Of a stretch of DNA of 64,000 nucleotides, positions 34,095 to 43,867 are shown in pieces; within the stretch, counting starts at the first letter, position 1, and the number at the start of each line of letters is the position of its first letter. The notes below the pieces were generated by a model. That model was not told where the DNA came from. It searched no databases and saw nothing but the letters and a program-made list of their open reading frames with translations. Made by a program: the position numbers and the translations under genes. Source of the stretch: Leekyejoonella antrihumi (GTDB taxonomy: Bacteria > Actinomycetota > Actinomycetes > Actinomycetales > Dermatophilaceae); contig NZ_VCQV01000010.1 in assembly GCF_007845645.1 (NCBI RefSeq), positions 1 through 64,000 on the forward strand, read 5' to 3'.

Positions 34095-35927
34095 ATGAAG
34101 AAGAGTCTGGCGATAGTGGTAGCCGGTGCGGCAGCTGGGCTCATGTCCCTGGCTGCGTGTAGTGGGGGACAGAGCACGGGGTCCGGCAGTGGTTCGTCTC
34201 AAAGCGGCGCGCCGCGGCAAGGCGGCACAGCCACGTTTGCCTGGCTGCCGAACTCGGTGCCGAACTACATCTTTCCGATGAACTCGTCGACGTACTACAG
34301 CGTGCAGAACATGGAGCAGTTCCAAAAGCTGATGTTCCGGCCGCTGTATATGTATGGCGTGAACGGGCAGCCAGTCGTCAGCACCAATGCAAGCCTGGCA
34401 TATGCACCCACCTTCAACGATGCCAAGCACACGGTCACGGTCAAGCTGCGGGACTACAAGTGGTCGAACGGCGAGAGCGTGACTGCCAAGAACGTCGTGT
34501 TCTGGCAGCATCTGGTAACTGCCGAGAAGAACAACTGGGGCGGGTACGTCGGTGGTCTCTACCCCGACAACATCACGTCGGTCCACATCGACAACGCCCA
34601 CCAGGTCACGTTCACGCTCAATGCGAACTACAACCACACCTGGTTCTGGTACAACGAGTTGACGTACATCACCCCACTTCCCATGGCCTGGGACAAGACA
34701 TCGGACGGGGCCACTCCGGGTAGCGGTGGGTGTACGAACGACGTCAGCCGATGTGCGGCGGTGTACAAGTATCTCGCCAGTCAGGCGAAGAATCTTCAGA
34801 CGTACGCCAGTAACCCGCTCTGGCAGGTCGTGAATGGCCCGTGGAAGCTCAAGAGCTTCCAGTCGAACGGGAATGCCACGTTCGTGCCGAACTCGAAGTA
34901 CTCGGGGCCGGACAAGCCGCACCTGGCGGAGTTCAAGACTCTGGCCTTCACCTCGACGGATGCCGAAGTCAACGAGCTCCGGTCCGGAAGCAGCATCAGC
35001 GTCGGTTATCTACCGGCCACCGCCAATGTCTCGAAGTCTGCGTCCGGCGCAGCGTCAAACCCGATGTCCAGCAGCTACAACCTGGTGCCGTGGTACTGGT
35101 GGGGCATCGACTACCTCCAGCCGAACTACAACAACCCGAAGGTCGGTCCACTGTTCAAGCAGCTCTACATCCGCCAGGCGCTGCAGCACGTCGTCGATCA
35201 GCCCAGCGTGATCAAGGGCGCACTCAAGGGATTTGGCAGCCCAACCAATGGCCCGGTCCCCCTCGAGCCGAAGAACCCGTATGCGTCGAGCTACGAACGT
35301 TCCAACCCGTACCCCTTCAGCGTGAGTGCTGCTGAGACGCTACTGAAGAGCCATGGCTGGTCGGTTGTGCCCGACGGCAAGACGACGTGCACCACGGCCG
35401 GCTCCGGGCCTGGGCAGTGCGGCCCTGGAATCGCCAAGGGCACTGCTTTGACCTTCAACCTGATGTACGCGGACTACGGTCCGGCGTACGACCAGAGTAT
35501 GAACCTTTTCCGGTCGAACGCATCCAAGGCCGGTATCGCAGTCAACGTGCAGAAGGCGCCATTCAACACCGTGATCGGTGACACCGTACGGTGCAAGCCG
35601 ACTGACTCGAACTGCAGCTGGCAGCTCAGTGAGTATGGCGGGTGGGCCTTGCGCCCCTATCCCACCGTCGGCCAGCTGTTCAGCACGGCAACCAGCGACG
35701 GCGGTTGGAACGACCCGAAGATCGACGGTCTGATCGCTGCGGCGACGCGCGGCAACTCCAACGCCGCGCTCACTGCATACCAGGACTACCTGGCCAAGCA
35801 GGTGCCGCTGATCTGGCAGCCTCTTCCCGTCCAGCAGCTGACCGAGATCGTCAAAGGGCTGAACGGCGTCACGCCACTGAACCCGATGCTCACCCTCACT
35901 CCCGAGAACTGGTACTTCACCAAGTGA
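34095..35927 (+). CDS. ABC transporter substrate-binding lipoprotein (SBP_bac_5, oligopeptide/opine type)
   Basis: A 610-residue secreted lipoprotein. The signal peptide MKKSLAIVVAGAAAGLMSLA leads to a lipobox with the acylated cysteine in LAACSGG, then a Ser/Gly linker. The mature part is a family 5 extracellular solute-binding protein, with KLRDYKWSNGESVTAKNVVF near the N-terminus and the hinge region later. ATG 34095 follows AGGAG. Peptides, opines, nickel and glycosides are known ligands of the family. The downstream permeases, fused ATPase and amidohydrolase are codirectional with short gaps, so this is one operon. The ligand cannot be deduced. Confidence 0.92.
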   Translation: MKKSLAIVVAGAAAGLMSLAACSGGQSTGSGSGSSQSGAPRQGGTATFAWLPNSVPNYIFPMNSSTYYSVQNMEQFQKLMFRPLYMYGVNGQPVVSTNASLAYAPTFNDAKHTVTVKLRDYKWSNGESVTAKNVVFWQHLVTAEKNNWGGYVGGLYPDNITSVHIDNAHQVTFTLNANYNHTWFWYNELTYITPLPMAWDKTSDGATPGSGGCTNDVSRCAAVYKYLASQAKNLQTYASNPLWQVVNGPWKLKSFQSNGNATFVPNSKYSGPDKPHLAEFKTLAFTSTDAEVNELRSGSSISVGYLPATANVSKSASGAASNPMSSSYNLVPWYWWGIDYLQPNYNNPKVGPLFKQLYIRQALQHVVDQPSVIKGALKGFGSPTNGPVPLEPKNPYASSYERSNPYPFSVSAAETLLKSHGWSVVPDGKTTCTTAGSGPGQCGPGIAKGTALTFNLMYADYGPAYDQSMNLFRSNASKAGIAVNVQKAPFNTVIGDTVRCKPTDSNCSWQLSEYGGWALRPYPTVGQLFSTATSDGGWNDPKIDGLIAAATRGNSNAALTAYQDYLAKQVPLIWQPLPVQQLTEIVKGLNGVTPLNPMLTLTPENWYFTK

Positions 35928-35952
35928 CCTCCCGACCAGGCGTCGATTCGAC

Positions 35953-36900
35953 ATGATCGGATACATCGCGAGGCGGGTGGTTCAGGCCGTCCTTGTCGTG
36001 TTCGTCGTGACGGTCGTGGTTTTCATTCTCCTGCACCAGCTTCCCGGTGGGGTGCGCTCAATGCTTGGCAAGACCGCCACGCCGCAGCAGGTTGCGCAGT
36101 TGACCCAGCAGCTTGGCCTGGACAAGCCGATTCCGGTCCAGTACGGCAAGTGGTTGGGCGGGTTCCTGCAAGGAAACATGGGCTACTCAATCACCCAGAA
36201 CCAGAGCGTCGCGAGCCTCATTGCGGAGCGATTGCCGAAGACTCTGGTGCTCACCGGTCTATCCCTTGCCATCGCAGTGCTGCTGGCGATTGTGCTCGGG
36301 CTACTGCAGGCGGTGTGGCGGAACAAGGCTGTGGACTACGTGATGACGTTTGTGGCGTTTGTGTTCTACGCGACACCCACGTTCTTCATGGGCTTGATCT
36401 TGGTCCTGCTGTTCGCCGTGAAGTGGCATCTCTTCCCCGCACAGGCACCGCAGGCGACCTCGATCGGCGGCCTGTTCGCAGCGGGTAGTGGACTCGTTCT
36501 ACCCGTTGCGACTCTCGTGCTGGTCTCCGTTGCGCTCTTCAGTAGATACGTGCGGGCCTCCGCCGTCGACGAGCTCACCGAGGACTACGCGCGTACGGCG
36601 CGGGCCAAGGGCGCAGGAGAGACCAGGGTGCTCTTCGGCCACGTGTTGCGCAACGTCTTGATCCCTGTCGTTACTCTTCTGGGCCTGAGCCTTCCGTGGG
36701 TGTTCAGCGGTGCGCTTGTCGTGGAGTCGGTGTTCAACTACCCGGGGATGGGGCTGCTGTTCTGGCAGGCGGCCGTGCAGCACGACTACCCCATACTTCT
36801 GGGTGTGACCGTGATCATCAGTGTGGCGACGGTCATCGGCTCCGTCCTCGCCGACATCACCTACGCCGTTCTGGACCCACGCGTGAGGTACTCATCGTGA
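35953..36900 (+). CDS. ABC transporter permease (DppB-like)
   Basis: A 315-residue inner-membrane permease with about six transmembrane segments. The N-terminus IGYIARRVVQAVLVVFVVTV is typical of DppB/OppB. The cytoplasmic coupling loop reads DYARTARAKGAGETRVLFGH with LIPVV, the EAA motif that contacts the ATPase. ATG 35953 follows the binding-protein stop by 25 bp. It overlaps the next permease by four bases (GTGA). Confidence 0.92.
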   Translation: MIGYIARRVVQAVLVVFVVTVVVFILLHQLPGGVRSMLGKTATPQQVAQLTQQLGLDKPIPVQYGKWLGGFLQGNMGYSITQNQSVASLIAERLPKTLVLTGLSLAIAVLLAIVLGLLQAVWRNKAVDYVMTFVAFVFYATPTFFMGLILVLLFAVKWHLFPAQAPQATSIGGLFAAGSGLVLPVATLVLVSVALFSRYVRASAVDELTEDYARTARAKGAGETRVLFGHVLRNVLIPVVTLLGLSLPWVFSGALVVESVFNYPGMGLLFWQAAVQHDYPILLGVTVIISVATVIGSVLADITYAVLDPRVRYSS

Positions 36901-37823
36901 TCGTCCCCGAGAGGCCCGGGGCGGAGCCGCACGATGGTGCAGTTCCGGAGTCCTACGCGAGTGCGCCGCAGCGCGGCCGTCGGTGGATCGCCGTGGTCGG
37001 GGTCTTTGCGCAGAACCGGCTGGCGCTGGTCTCGGCGGCATTTCTTGTCCTCTTCGCATTGTTCTGCTTCATCGGACCGTTGGTCCATTCGACCGACCAG
37101 GTGCACACGAACCTGTCCATCGTGAACCTCCAGCCGGGGTCGCCTGGTCACGTCCTGGGAACCGACGGCCAAGGGTATGACCAGCTCGGCCGGTTGATGA
37201 TCGGCGGCCAGACATCCCTCGAGGTCGGCGTCGCGGCAGCGCTGCTCGCCACCCTCGTCGGGGCCCTGGTGGGTGCGTTCTCAGGGTTTTTCGGCGGGGT
37301 AGCCGACGGGGTCATCATGCGATGTGTCGATGGCATGCTCGCGATACCGACCGTGTTCTTACTGCTCCTGCTGGCGGCGATCGTCACACCGACCAAAACC
37401 ACCCTGGTCGTGATCGTCGCGCTGATCTCGTGGCTCGTCACGGCTCGCCTGGTCAGGGGGGAGGCGCTCATGCTGCGCACGCGCGACTACGTTGCCGCGG
37501 CACGCTCCATGGGCAGCACCAGCCCACGGACCGTCCTTCGTCACATCGTGCCGAACTCGCTGAGCGTCATCGTGGTCAACGCAACCTTCCAGGTGGCCGA
37601 CGCCATCTTGGTGCTCGCGACACTGAGCTATCTCGGGCTGGGCCTTGCGCCACCTCAGACAGACTTGGGCGGGATGCTCAACGACGGGATGAACTACGTG
37701 TACAACGGCACCTGGTGGTTGATCTGGCCACCCGGCGTCGCGATCGTCGCGATTGTGGTGGCATTCAACTTTATCGGAGACGGAATGCGTGATGCCTTCG
37801 AAGTACGGCTACAGCGGAGATAG
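36897..37823 (+). CDS. ABC transporter permease (DppC-like)
   Basis: A 308-residue permease of the DppC/OppC type. After a hydrophilic N-terminus of about 35 residues it has the conserved first segment FAQNRLALVSAAFLVLFALF. The periplasmic block HVLGTDGQGYDQLGRLMIGG is the usual 'HplGTDxxGrDvlsRli' signature. The coupling loop is RDYVAAARSMGSTSPRTVL with HIVPNSL. Start GTG 36897 overlaps the stop of the first permease, and the downstream ATPase begins directly after its stop. Confidence 0.92.
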   Translation: MIVPERPGAEPHDGAVPESYASAPQRGRRWIAVVGVFAQNRLALVSAAFLVLFALFCFIGPLVHSTDQVHTNLSIVNLQPGSPGHVLGTDGQGYDQLGRLMIGGQTSLEVGVAAALLATLVGALVGAFSGFFGGVADGVIMRCVDGMLAIPTVFLLLLLAAIVTPTKTTLVVIVALISWLVTARLVRGEALMLRTRDYVAAARSMGSTSPRTVLRHIVPNSLSVIVVNATFQVADAILVLATLSYLGLGLAPPQTDLGGMLNDGMNYVYNGTWWLIWPPGVAIVAIVVAFNFIGDGMRDAFEVRLQRR

Positions 37824-39929
37824 GTGCGTGATCGAATGGAACCGCTGCTGCGCATTGACCAGCTACGAACCGAGATCGGACTTCGGCACGGCTCGGTGAA
37901 GGCTGTCGACGGGCTCGATCTGGAAGTGTTTCCTGGCGAAACACTTGGTGTGGTAGGCGAGTCCGGATCCGGCAAGACGATTCTGGGCCTGTCGATCATG
38001 CGCCTGCTGCCGTCAGGTGGCCGGATCGTCGACGGGCGCATCGTGCTCGACGGGCAGGACCTGGTGGGGCTGTCCAACAAGCAGATGCGTGACGTGCGTG
38101 GGAGATCCGTCGGCTTCGTGTTCCAAGACCCGATGACGTCACTGAATCCCACACTTCCCATCGGACGTCAGATCGCCGAGGCGGTCCGACTCCATGAGCA
38201 AGTGACGAAGTCGGACGCGATGACCCGCGCGCTCGACCTGTTGCAGCAGGTCGGGATGCCGCATGCCGCGGAACGAGTGAACGACTTCCCGCACCAGCTC
38301 TCGGGAGGCCTGCGGCAACGCGTCATGATCGCTATTGCCCTGGCCGCCAGTCCGAAGCTGCTTATCGCCGACGAACCGACCACCGCCCTGGACGTGACCA
38401 TTCAGGAGCAGATCCTGGAGCTCGTCGACCAGTTGCGGCGCGAGCTGGATATGGCCGTGATCCTGGTGACCCACGATCTGGGAGTGATCGCGGGTCGAGC
38501 CGACCGGGTCGCTGTGATGTATGCCGGCCGAGTCGTGGAAGTCGGCGACACCGCCCAGTTGTTCTCGAACCCGCGCCATCCGTATACCGAGGCACTGCTG
38601 GCAGCCTTGCCGGACAACGCCGCGGCAACCCACGACACCCTGTATACGATCCCCGGCCTCCCTCCGGATCTGACCAACCCGCCGATCGGCTGTAGATTTG
38701 CCCCGCGGTGCCGCTATGCCACAAAGGAGTGCGTAGCGGCCTATCCTTCCGTCGCCGGTGAGGCATCCGGCCACCGATTTGCATGCTTCCATCCCGTGGG
38801 CACGCCTGAGGGCATGGCGCACCCGATCGGCAGCCTGGCGTGGCGCCGCCCCAGCAGACCAGAGGCCGGCCATCAGGACGAGACCGCGCGGCGGTCGCCA
38901 CGCGATGAGGGTCGCGAGCTGCTGATGGTGGACCACCTCGTCAAAGACTTCGACGTCACCAGTGGCGCGGTGCTGCAGCGGAAGACGGGAGCACTGTCTG
39001 CGGTTGCAGACGTATCGTTCAACCTGAGCGCGGGCCAGACTTTTGGCCTGGTTGGCGAGTCCGGATGCGGCAAGTCCACCACCGGACGGTTGATCGTCGG
39101 CCTGGAAAGGCCGACGGCAGGCACGATTACCATCGCGGGGCACGACACCGCCCAGCTGCACGGCCGCTCCGGTCGGGAGCTGCGCCGGAACATGCAGCTG
39201 ATGTTCCAGGATCCGTACGCATCGCTGGACCCTCGGATGAGCATCGGCGCGATCGTCCGTGAGCCCTTGGCGATTCAGCGGGTCGGATCCAAACGGGAGC
39301 AAGAACGTAGGGTGCTGGAGCTGCTCGACGAGGTCGGCCTGCCAGCGACCGCCGTCGAACGGTATCCGCACGAGTTCTCCGGCGGCCAACGCCAGCGGGT
39401 GGGCCTGGCACGTGCCCTCGCGCTGAACCCCAAGCTTGTTGTAGCCGATGAGCCGGTGTCGGCACTTGACGTGTCGGTGCAGGCACAAGTGCTCAACCTG
39501 ATGATCGACCTGCAGAAGCGGCATGAGCTGTCCTACGTGTTCATCTCGCACGATCTGGGCGTCGTCCGCCACGTCTCGGACACCATCGGCGTCATGTACC
39601 TGGGCAAGCTTGTCGAGGTCGGGCCTGCGACCGAATGCTACGAGCGACCGCTGCATCCCTATACCAAGGGCCTGCTCGACGCGATCCCGATTGCCGACCC
39701 CGCTCGTGAGGCAGCGAAGGACAAGCTGCGTGTGACCGGTGAGCTGCCGAGCGCCATTCATCCGCCGTCGGGTTGTCGGTTCAGGACGCGATGCCCGATA
39801 GCCCAGGAAGTCTGCGCCGTCGAAGTCCCGGTACTACGTGCGCCCGCCGCCAGCGAACACCTGGTTGCCTGTCACTTTCCCCTGGGTCACGAACCGCACG
39901 CCGTGGCGGCTGTCACTGCATCTAGCTGA
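37824..39929 (+). CDS. Fused double ABC ATPase (DppD-DppF type)
   Basis: A 701-residue protein holding two complete ATPase cassettes of the oligopeptide/dipeptide transporter group, usually two genes. Cassette one (about residues 8-330) has Walker A GESGSGKT, signature LSGGLRQRV, Walker [13 protein letters not shown] and the C-terminal oligopeptide-transporter domain [15 protein letters not shown]. Cassette two (about 370-690) has [30 protein letters not shown] and [15 protein letters not shown]. It energises the two permeases upstream. Both catalytic sites look intact. Start GTG 37824 sits right after the permease stop; ATG 37836 is an alternative. Confidence 0.93.
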   Translation: MRDRMEPLLRIDQLRTEIGLRHGSVKAVDGLDLEVFPGETLGVVGESGSGKTILGLSIMRLLPSGGRIVDGRIVLDGQDLVGLSNKQMRDVRGRSVGFVFQDPMTSLNPTLPIGRQIAEAVRLHEQVTKSDAMTRALDLLQQVGMPHAAERVNDFPHQLSGGLRQRVMIAIALAASPKLLIADEPTTALDVTIQEQILELVDQLRRELDMAVILVTHDLGVIAGRADRVAVMYAGRVVEVGDTAQLFSNPRHPYTEALLAALPDNAAATHDTLYTIPGLPPDLTNPPIGCRFAPRCRYATKECVAAYPSVAGEASGHRFACFHPVGTPEGMAHPIGSLAWRRPSRPEAGHQDETARRSPRDEGRELLMVDHLVKDFDVTSGAVLQRKTGALSAVADVSFNLSAGQTFGLVGESGCGKSTTGRLIVGLERPTAGTITIAGHDTAQLHGRSGRELRRNMQLMFQDPYASLDPRMSIGAIVREPLAIQRVGSKREQERRVLELLDEVGLPATAVERYPHEFSGGQRQRVGLARALALNPKLVVADEPVSALDVSVQAQVLNLMIDLQKRHELSYVFISHDLGVVRHVSDTIGVMYLGKLVEVGPATECYERPLHPYTKGLLDAIPIADPAREAAKDKLRVTGELPSAIHPPSGCRFRTRCPIAQEVCAVEVPVLRAPAASEHLVACHFPLGHEPHAVAAVTASS

Positions 39930-39942
39930 AGGAGCATGGGGC

Positions 39943-41604
39943 ATGGTGAATGTGGAGGAACCCGCGGACCTGCTGCTGCGTGGCGGCGTTGTCTACACCG
40001 CGACCGCAATCGACAGCCGACCCCAGGCGGTGGCCGTGCGAGCCGGCCGCATTGTGGCCGTAGGCACCGACGCGCAGCTTGGCGCCCTGGTGGGCGCTCG
40101 GACCGAGGTGGTCGACCTGCGGGGCAGGCTGCTGCTGCCCGGGTTTCAGGACGCGCACGTGCATCCTGTCGAGGGCGGCATGACCCGCAAGCAGTGCGAC
40201 CTGCATGAGCTCGACACGGGTACGGAATACCTTGATGCGATCGGCAACTACGCACGACTCCGGCCGGCCGGCCAGTGGGTTCTCGGCGGCGGCTGGTCCA
40301 TGGACGCCTTTCCTGGGGGCATCCCCGACAAGGGCCCGCTGGATCGGGTGGTCGGCAAGCGGCCCGTGTACCTGCCGAATCGCGATGGGCACAGTGCCTG
40401 GGTAAGTTCCCACGCCCTCGAGCTGGCAGGGATCACCGCCCAAACCCTCGACCCGGCCGACGGCCGGATCGAACGAGATAATGATGGAGTCCCCACGGGT
40501 GTCCTCCATGAAGGCGCCCAGCGACTGATTACGCGTCTACTGCCGAAGACGACTAGCCAAGACATGCTTGACGGGTTGATCGAGGGTCAGCGCTACCTGC
40601 ACTCGCTCGGCGTCACGGCCTGGCAAGATGCGATCGTCGGCGGCGACACGGCCGAGCACCACTCGCTTGCGGCATACCAAGACCTTGCAAGCAGGGGCCA
40701 ACTCACGGCTCGTGTTGTCGGCGCCCTTTGGTGGGACCGCCAGCGTGGCAACGAGCAGATTCCCGAGCTGCTCGACGCGCGCAACGCCTCGCATATCGGA
40801 CGATTCAAGGCGACCAGCGTCAAAGTCATGCTGGACGGAGTCTGCGAGACACGCACGGCGGCCATGCTCACCCCATACCTCGACGACCACGGGCAAGAGA
40901 CCGCCGACTTCGGGATGTCCTTTGTCGACGCCAACGAGTTGCGTAGACATGTCACCGCCCTTGATGCTGCGGGGTTCCAGGTCCACTTTCATGCGATCGG
41001 CGATCGAGCGGTCCGGGATGCGCTCGACGCGATCGAGGCTGCCCGGGTCGCGAACGGCTACACCGATACTCGCCCGCACATCGCGCATATCCAGGTCGTG
41101 CACCCCGAAGACCGCGCTCGGTTTGCCCAGCTGGGCGCCGTCGCCAACGCGCAGCCATTATGGGCCTGCTCCGAGCCACAGATGACGGAGCTGACCATTC
41201 CACTGCTGGGGCCGGAGCGAGCGGCCTGGCAGTACCCCTTCGCGAGTCTGATCCACTCCGGCGCGCGGTTGGCAGGAGGCAGCGACTGGCCGGTCAGCAC
41301 GCCGGACCCGATCCAGGAGATCCATGTCGCGGTGAACCGCAGCCTGCCCGGGTCGGAAGATCTGGATGCGTTCCTGCCGAACCAGGCATTGACGCTGCCG
41401 GAGGCGATCCAGGCCTTCACGACGGGCAGCGCTTATGTCAACCATCTCGACAACGAGACTGGAACCATCCAGGTGGGCAAGAAGGCCGATTTGGTTCTGC
41501 TGGACCGCAACCTCCTTGAGGAGCCCACTGAAGAGATTGCGTTGGCACGAGTGGTGCTCACCCTGGTGGACGGCCAGCCGGTCTTCACCGGCGACGACAC
41601 CTGA
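39943..41604 (+). CDS. YtcJ-type amidohydrolase
   Basis: A 553-residue metal-dependent amidohydrolase of the YtcJ group. The metal-binding HxH is in FQDAHVHPVEGG, further ligands are in VHFHAIGDRAV and PHIAHIQVVHPED, and the catalytic aspartate is in GGSDWPVSTPDP. N-substituted formamide deformylase is a characterised family member, but most are of unknown activity. ATG 39943 lies eight bases after GAAGGAG. It follows the fused ATPase by 13 bp in the same operon and presumably deacylates or deformylates the imported compound. A clear paralogue occupies 47911-49548, sharing blocks such as GGW.M.AFPGG and DGRIERD. Confidence 0.86.
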   Translation: MVNVEEPADLLLRGGVVYTATAIDSRPQAVAVRAGRIVAVGTDAQLGALVGARTEVVDLRGRLLLPGFQDAHVHPVEGGMTRKQCDLHELDTGTEYLDAIGNYARLRPAGQWVLGGGWSMDAFPGGIPDKGPLDRVVGKRPVYLPNRDGHSAWVSSHALELAGITAQTLDPADGRIERDNDGVPTGVLHEGAQRLITRLLPKTTSQDMLDGLIEGQRYLHSLGVTAWQDAIVGGDTAEHHSLAAYQDLASRGQLTARVVGALWWDRQRGNEQIPELLDARNASHIGRFKATSVKVMLDGVCETRTAAMLTPYLDDHGQETADFGMSFVDANELRRHVTALDAAGFQVHFHAIGDRAVRDALDAIEAARVANGYTDTRPHIAHIQVVHPEDRARFAQLGAVANAQPLWACSEPQMTELTIPLLGPERAAWQYPFASLIHSGARLAGGSDWPVSTPDPIQEIHVAVNRSLPGSEDLDAFLPNQALTLPEAIQAFTTGSAYVNHLDNETGTIQVGKKADLVLLDRNLLEEPTEEIALARVVLTLVDGQPVFTGDDT

Positions 41605-41635
41605 CCGGGCAGATGCAACTGGGCGGAGCTGACAC

Positions 41636-43609
41636 ATGACCAACAACCCGATGTTCGACAGTCTGTTCACGGCACTGACGGTTGGACCCGTGACGCTACC
41701 CAACCGGATCGTGTCCTCAGCTCATGACACGGTTATGACCAAGGATGGTCGGGTCACCGACCAGTTGGTTGCGTACCACAAGGCGCGCGCCGAGGGCGGG
41801 GTCGGTCTGATCGTGGTGCAGGCAGCCGGTGTGCACGAGACGGCGCGGTACACCAGTCACGTACTGATGGCTGCAGACGACTCCTGCATCGACGGGTATC
41901 GGCGACTGGCAGAGGCCGTGCACCCGTTCGGTACCCGCATGTTCGGCCAACTGTTTCACCCTGGTCGGGAGGTCATGGACCCCCTCGAGGACGGTTCGGC
42001 CCAGGTACCGGTGGCCCCGTCTGCCGTTCCTCAAGAGCGGTTCCACGTGATGCCTCGCGCCTTACTCGTAACCGAGATACGGGAGATCATCGAGGGATAC
42101 GCGTCAGCGGCGTTGCGCCTGGCGCAGGCGGGCTTGGACGGTGTCGAGGTAGTCGCCAGCCACGGGTACCTGCCTGCCCAGTTCCTGAACCCGCGAGTGA
42201 ACCATCGTGATGACGACTACGGCGGATCCCCAGAGAACCGGGCACGATTCCTGCACGAGGTCGTCCGCGCGGTGCGTGCCAAGGTCGCGTCCCGCATCGC
42301 GGTCGGGTTGCGAATATCCATCGGTGAACGTGACCCTGAGGGGCTGGACAAGCAGACCGCGCTGACGACGTGCACCGACCTGGCAGACGAGGGTCTGCTG
42401 GACTACGTCAGCGTGACCGTCGGCACCTCCGCCAGCCTGGCCGGGTCCGACCACATCGTGCCCGACATGAACTGGGCGAACGGGTACGTGACCGCGGAGT
42501 CGCGGCTCGTCAAGGATGCCGTCGGGTCCCTCCCCGTGTTCGTTGCCGGGAGGATCAACCAGCCGCAGGAAGCCGAACGCATCTTGCTCGCGGGGGATGC
42601 AGACGCGTGCATCATGACCCGGGCACTGATCTCCGACCCCAGGATGCCGCGCCTGGCCAAAGCAGGGAAGGCGGACGACATTCGCGCCTGTATTGCCTGT
42701 AACCAGGCCTGCATCGGGCACTTCCACGCCGGCTTTCCGATCTCCTGCGTGCAACGGCCCGAGACCGGCCGAGAACTGCTTTACGGCACGCCCGCCCGCA
42801 CCTCTCATCCCAAGAAGGTCCTGGTGATCGGAGCCGGCCCGGCCGGCATGAAGGCTGCCGTCATAGCGGCGCAACGCGGTCACCAGGTCCGGCTCTGTGA
42901 GGCGACCGGCAGGGTCGGTGGGCAGGTTCTGCTGGCCGAGCGGTTGCCCGGAAGGGACGAGTTCGGCGGTGCCGCCACCAACCTGGCCCACGAAGTTCAG
43001 CGTGAGGACATCGAGTTGGTGCTGCACAAGCGCATGGACGTTGACGCGGTCCGCGCCGAAGCTGCGGACGTCGTCATCCTCGCCACCGGCGCAACCCCGT
43101 ACCGGCCAGACCTGGATCTCACCGACGAGGCCGTCGTGAAGGACGCATGGGACATCGCCTCTGGTCAGAGCATGCCCGCCGGGCACATCGTGGTCGCGGA
43201 CTGGCGCGGTGACTGGATCGGGATCGGTGTCGCGCGCCTCCTCGCAAACACCCACCACCAGGTAACCCTGGCGGTCAATGGATACGGCGCCGCCCAGATG
43301 TTGCAGCAGTACGTCCGCGACAGTGCACTCGCAGCCCTACACCGGGAAAAGATCACCGTGCTATCCCTGATGCGACCCTACGGTGCAGACGGGGACAGCG
43401 TGTATCTGCAGCACGTTCTCACAGAGGAACCCGTCGTCCTCGACAACGTTGTAGGCCTCGTCCTGGCCTGCGGCCATCGCTCGAACACTGGGCTCCTCGG
43501 CCAACTCCAACAAGCGGGCACCCCCGCGATCGCCATCGGCGACTGCCGCACTCCACGCACTATTGAAGAAGCGATCCTCGAAGGCCTCACCACCTCCAGC
43601 AGCATTTAG
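41636..43609 (+). CDS. FMN/4Fe-4S/FAD oxidoreductase (2,4-dienoyl-CoA reductase / N-methyl amine dehydrogenase family)
   Basis: A 657-residue member of the family containing 2,4-dienoyl-CoA reductase, trimethylamine dehydrogenase and proline-betaine demethylases. An OYE-like FMN barrel (about residues 8-340) has GQLFHPGRE and FLNPRVNHRDDDYGGSPENR. The 4Fe-4S cluster cysteines are CIACNQAC and a fourth in PISCVQRP. An FAD/NAD-binding half (about 385-650) starts with VLVIGAGPAGMKAAVIAAQ. ATG 41636 lies 31 bp after the amidohydrolase, so it is cotranscribed. Given the amine-related neighbours, oxidative N-demethylation is more likely than fatty acid oxidation, but this is inference. Confidence 0.87.
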   Translation: MTNNPMFDSLFTALTVGPVTLPNRIVSSAHDTVMTKDGRVTDQLVAYHKARAEGGVGLIVVQAAGVHETARYTSHVLMAADDSCIDGYRRLAEAVHPFGTRMFGQLFHPGREVMDPLEDGSAQVPVAPSAVPQERFHVMPRALLVTEIREIIEGYASAALRLAQAGLDGVEVVASHGYLPAQFLNPRVNHRDDDYGGSPENRARFLHEVVRAVRAKVASRIAVGLRISIGERDPEGLDKQTALTTCTDLADEGLLDYVSVTVGTSASLAGSDHIVPDMNWANGYVTAESRLVKDAVGSLPVFVAGRINQPQEAERILLAGDADACIMTRALISDPRMPRLAKAGKADDIRACIACNQACIGHFHAGFPISCVQRPETGRELLYGTPARTSHPKKVLVIGAGPAGMKAAVIAAQRGHQVRLCEATGRVGGQVLLAERLPGRDEFGGAATNLAHEVQREDIELVLHKRMDVDAVRAEAADVVILATGATPYRPDLDLTDEAVVKDAWDIASGQSMPAGHIVVADWRGDWIGIGVARLLANTHHQVTLAVNGYGAAQMLQQYVRDSALAALHREKITVLSLMRPYGADGDSVYLQHVLTEEPVVLDNVVGLVLACGHRSNTGLLGQLQQAGTPAIAIGDCRTPRTIEEAILEGLTTSSSI

Positions 43610-43867
43610 GGGCGTGGCCAAGTCTGGGGTGTGCCTACGCGTGGTCTGAGCCCCTCGAAGCACGTCGGCCCCGCCGATGGCGCGGCCGACGACAGTACTT
43701 CGAACTGTAGCGAGGGACCACCCCTGGGCCCTAGAGTCACTAAGTCGAGCCGAGTTCTCGGGCACCTGGTTGTCAGAGATGTGGGTGTGCCCTCAACACA
43801 TCTGCTCAGCCAACATGGTCCGGCGGCACTCCACGCCACGTATCGAATTCGCAGACAGGACACCCGC

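Noticed and set aside
38139-39761. Minus-strand open frame of 540 codons
   Set aside because: Antisense to the fused ABC ATPase with all Walker motifs; no recognisable domain in the antisense product.
43610-43867. Possible riboswitch or leader before the SpoIID-domain gene
   Set aside because: I see G/C-rich runs but no conserved core of a known riboswitch class and no clear terminator-antiterminator pair.
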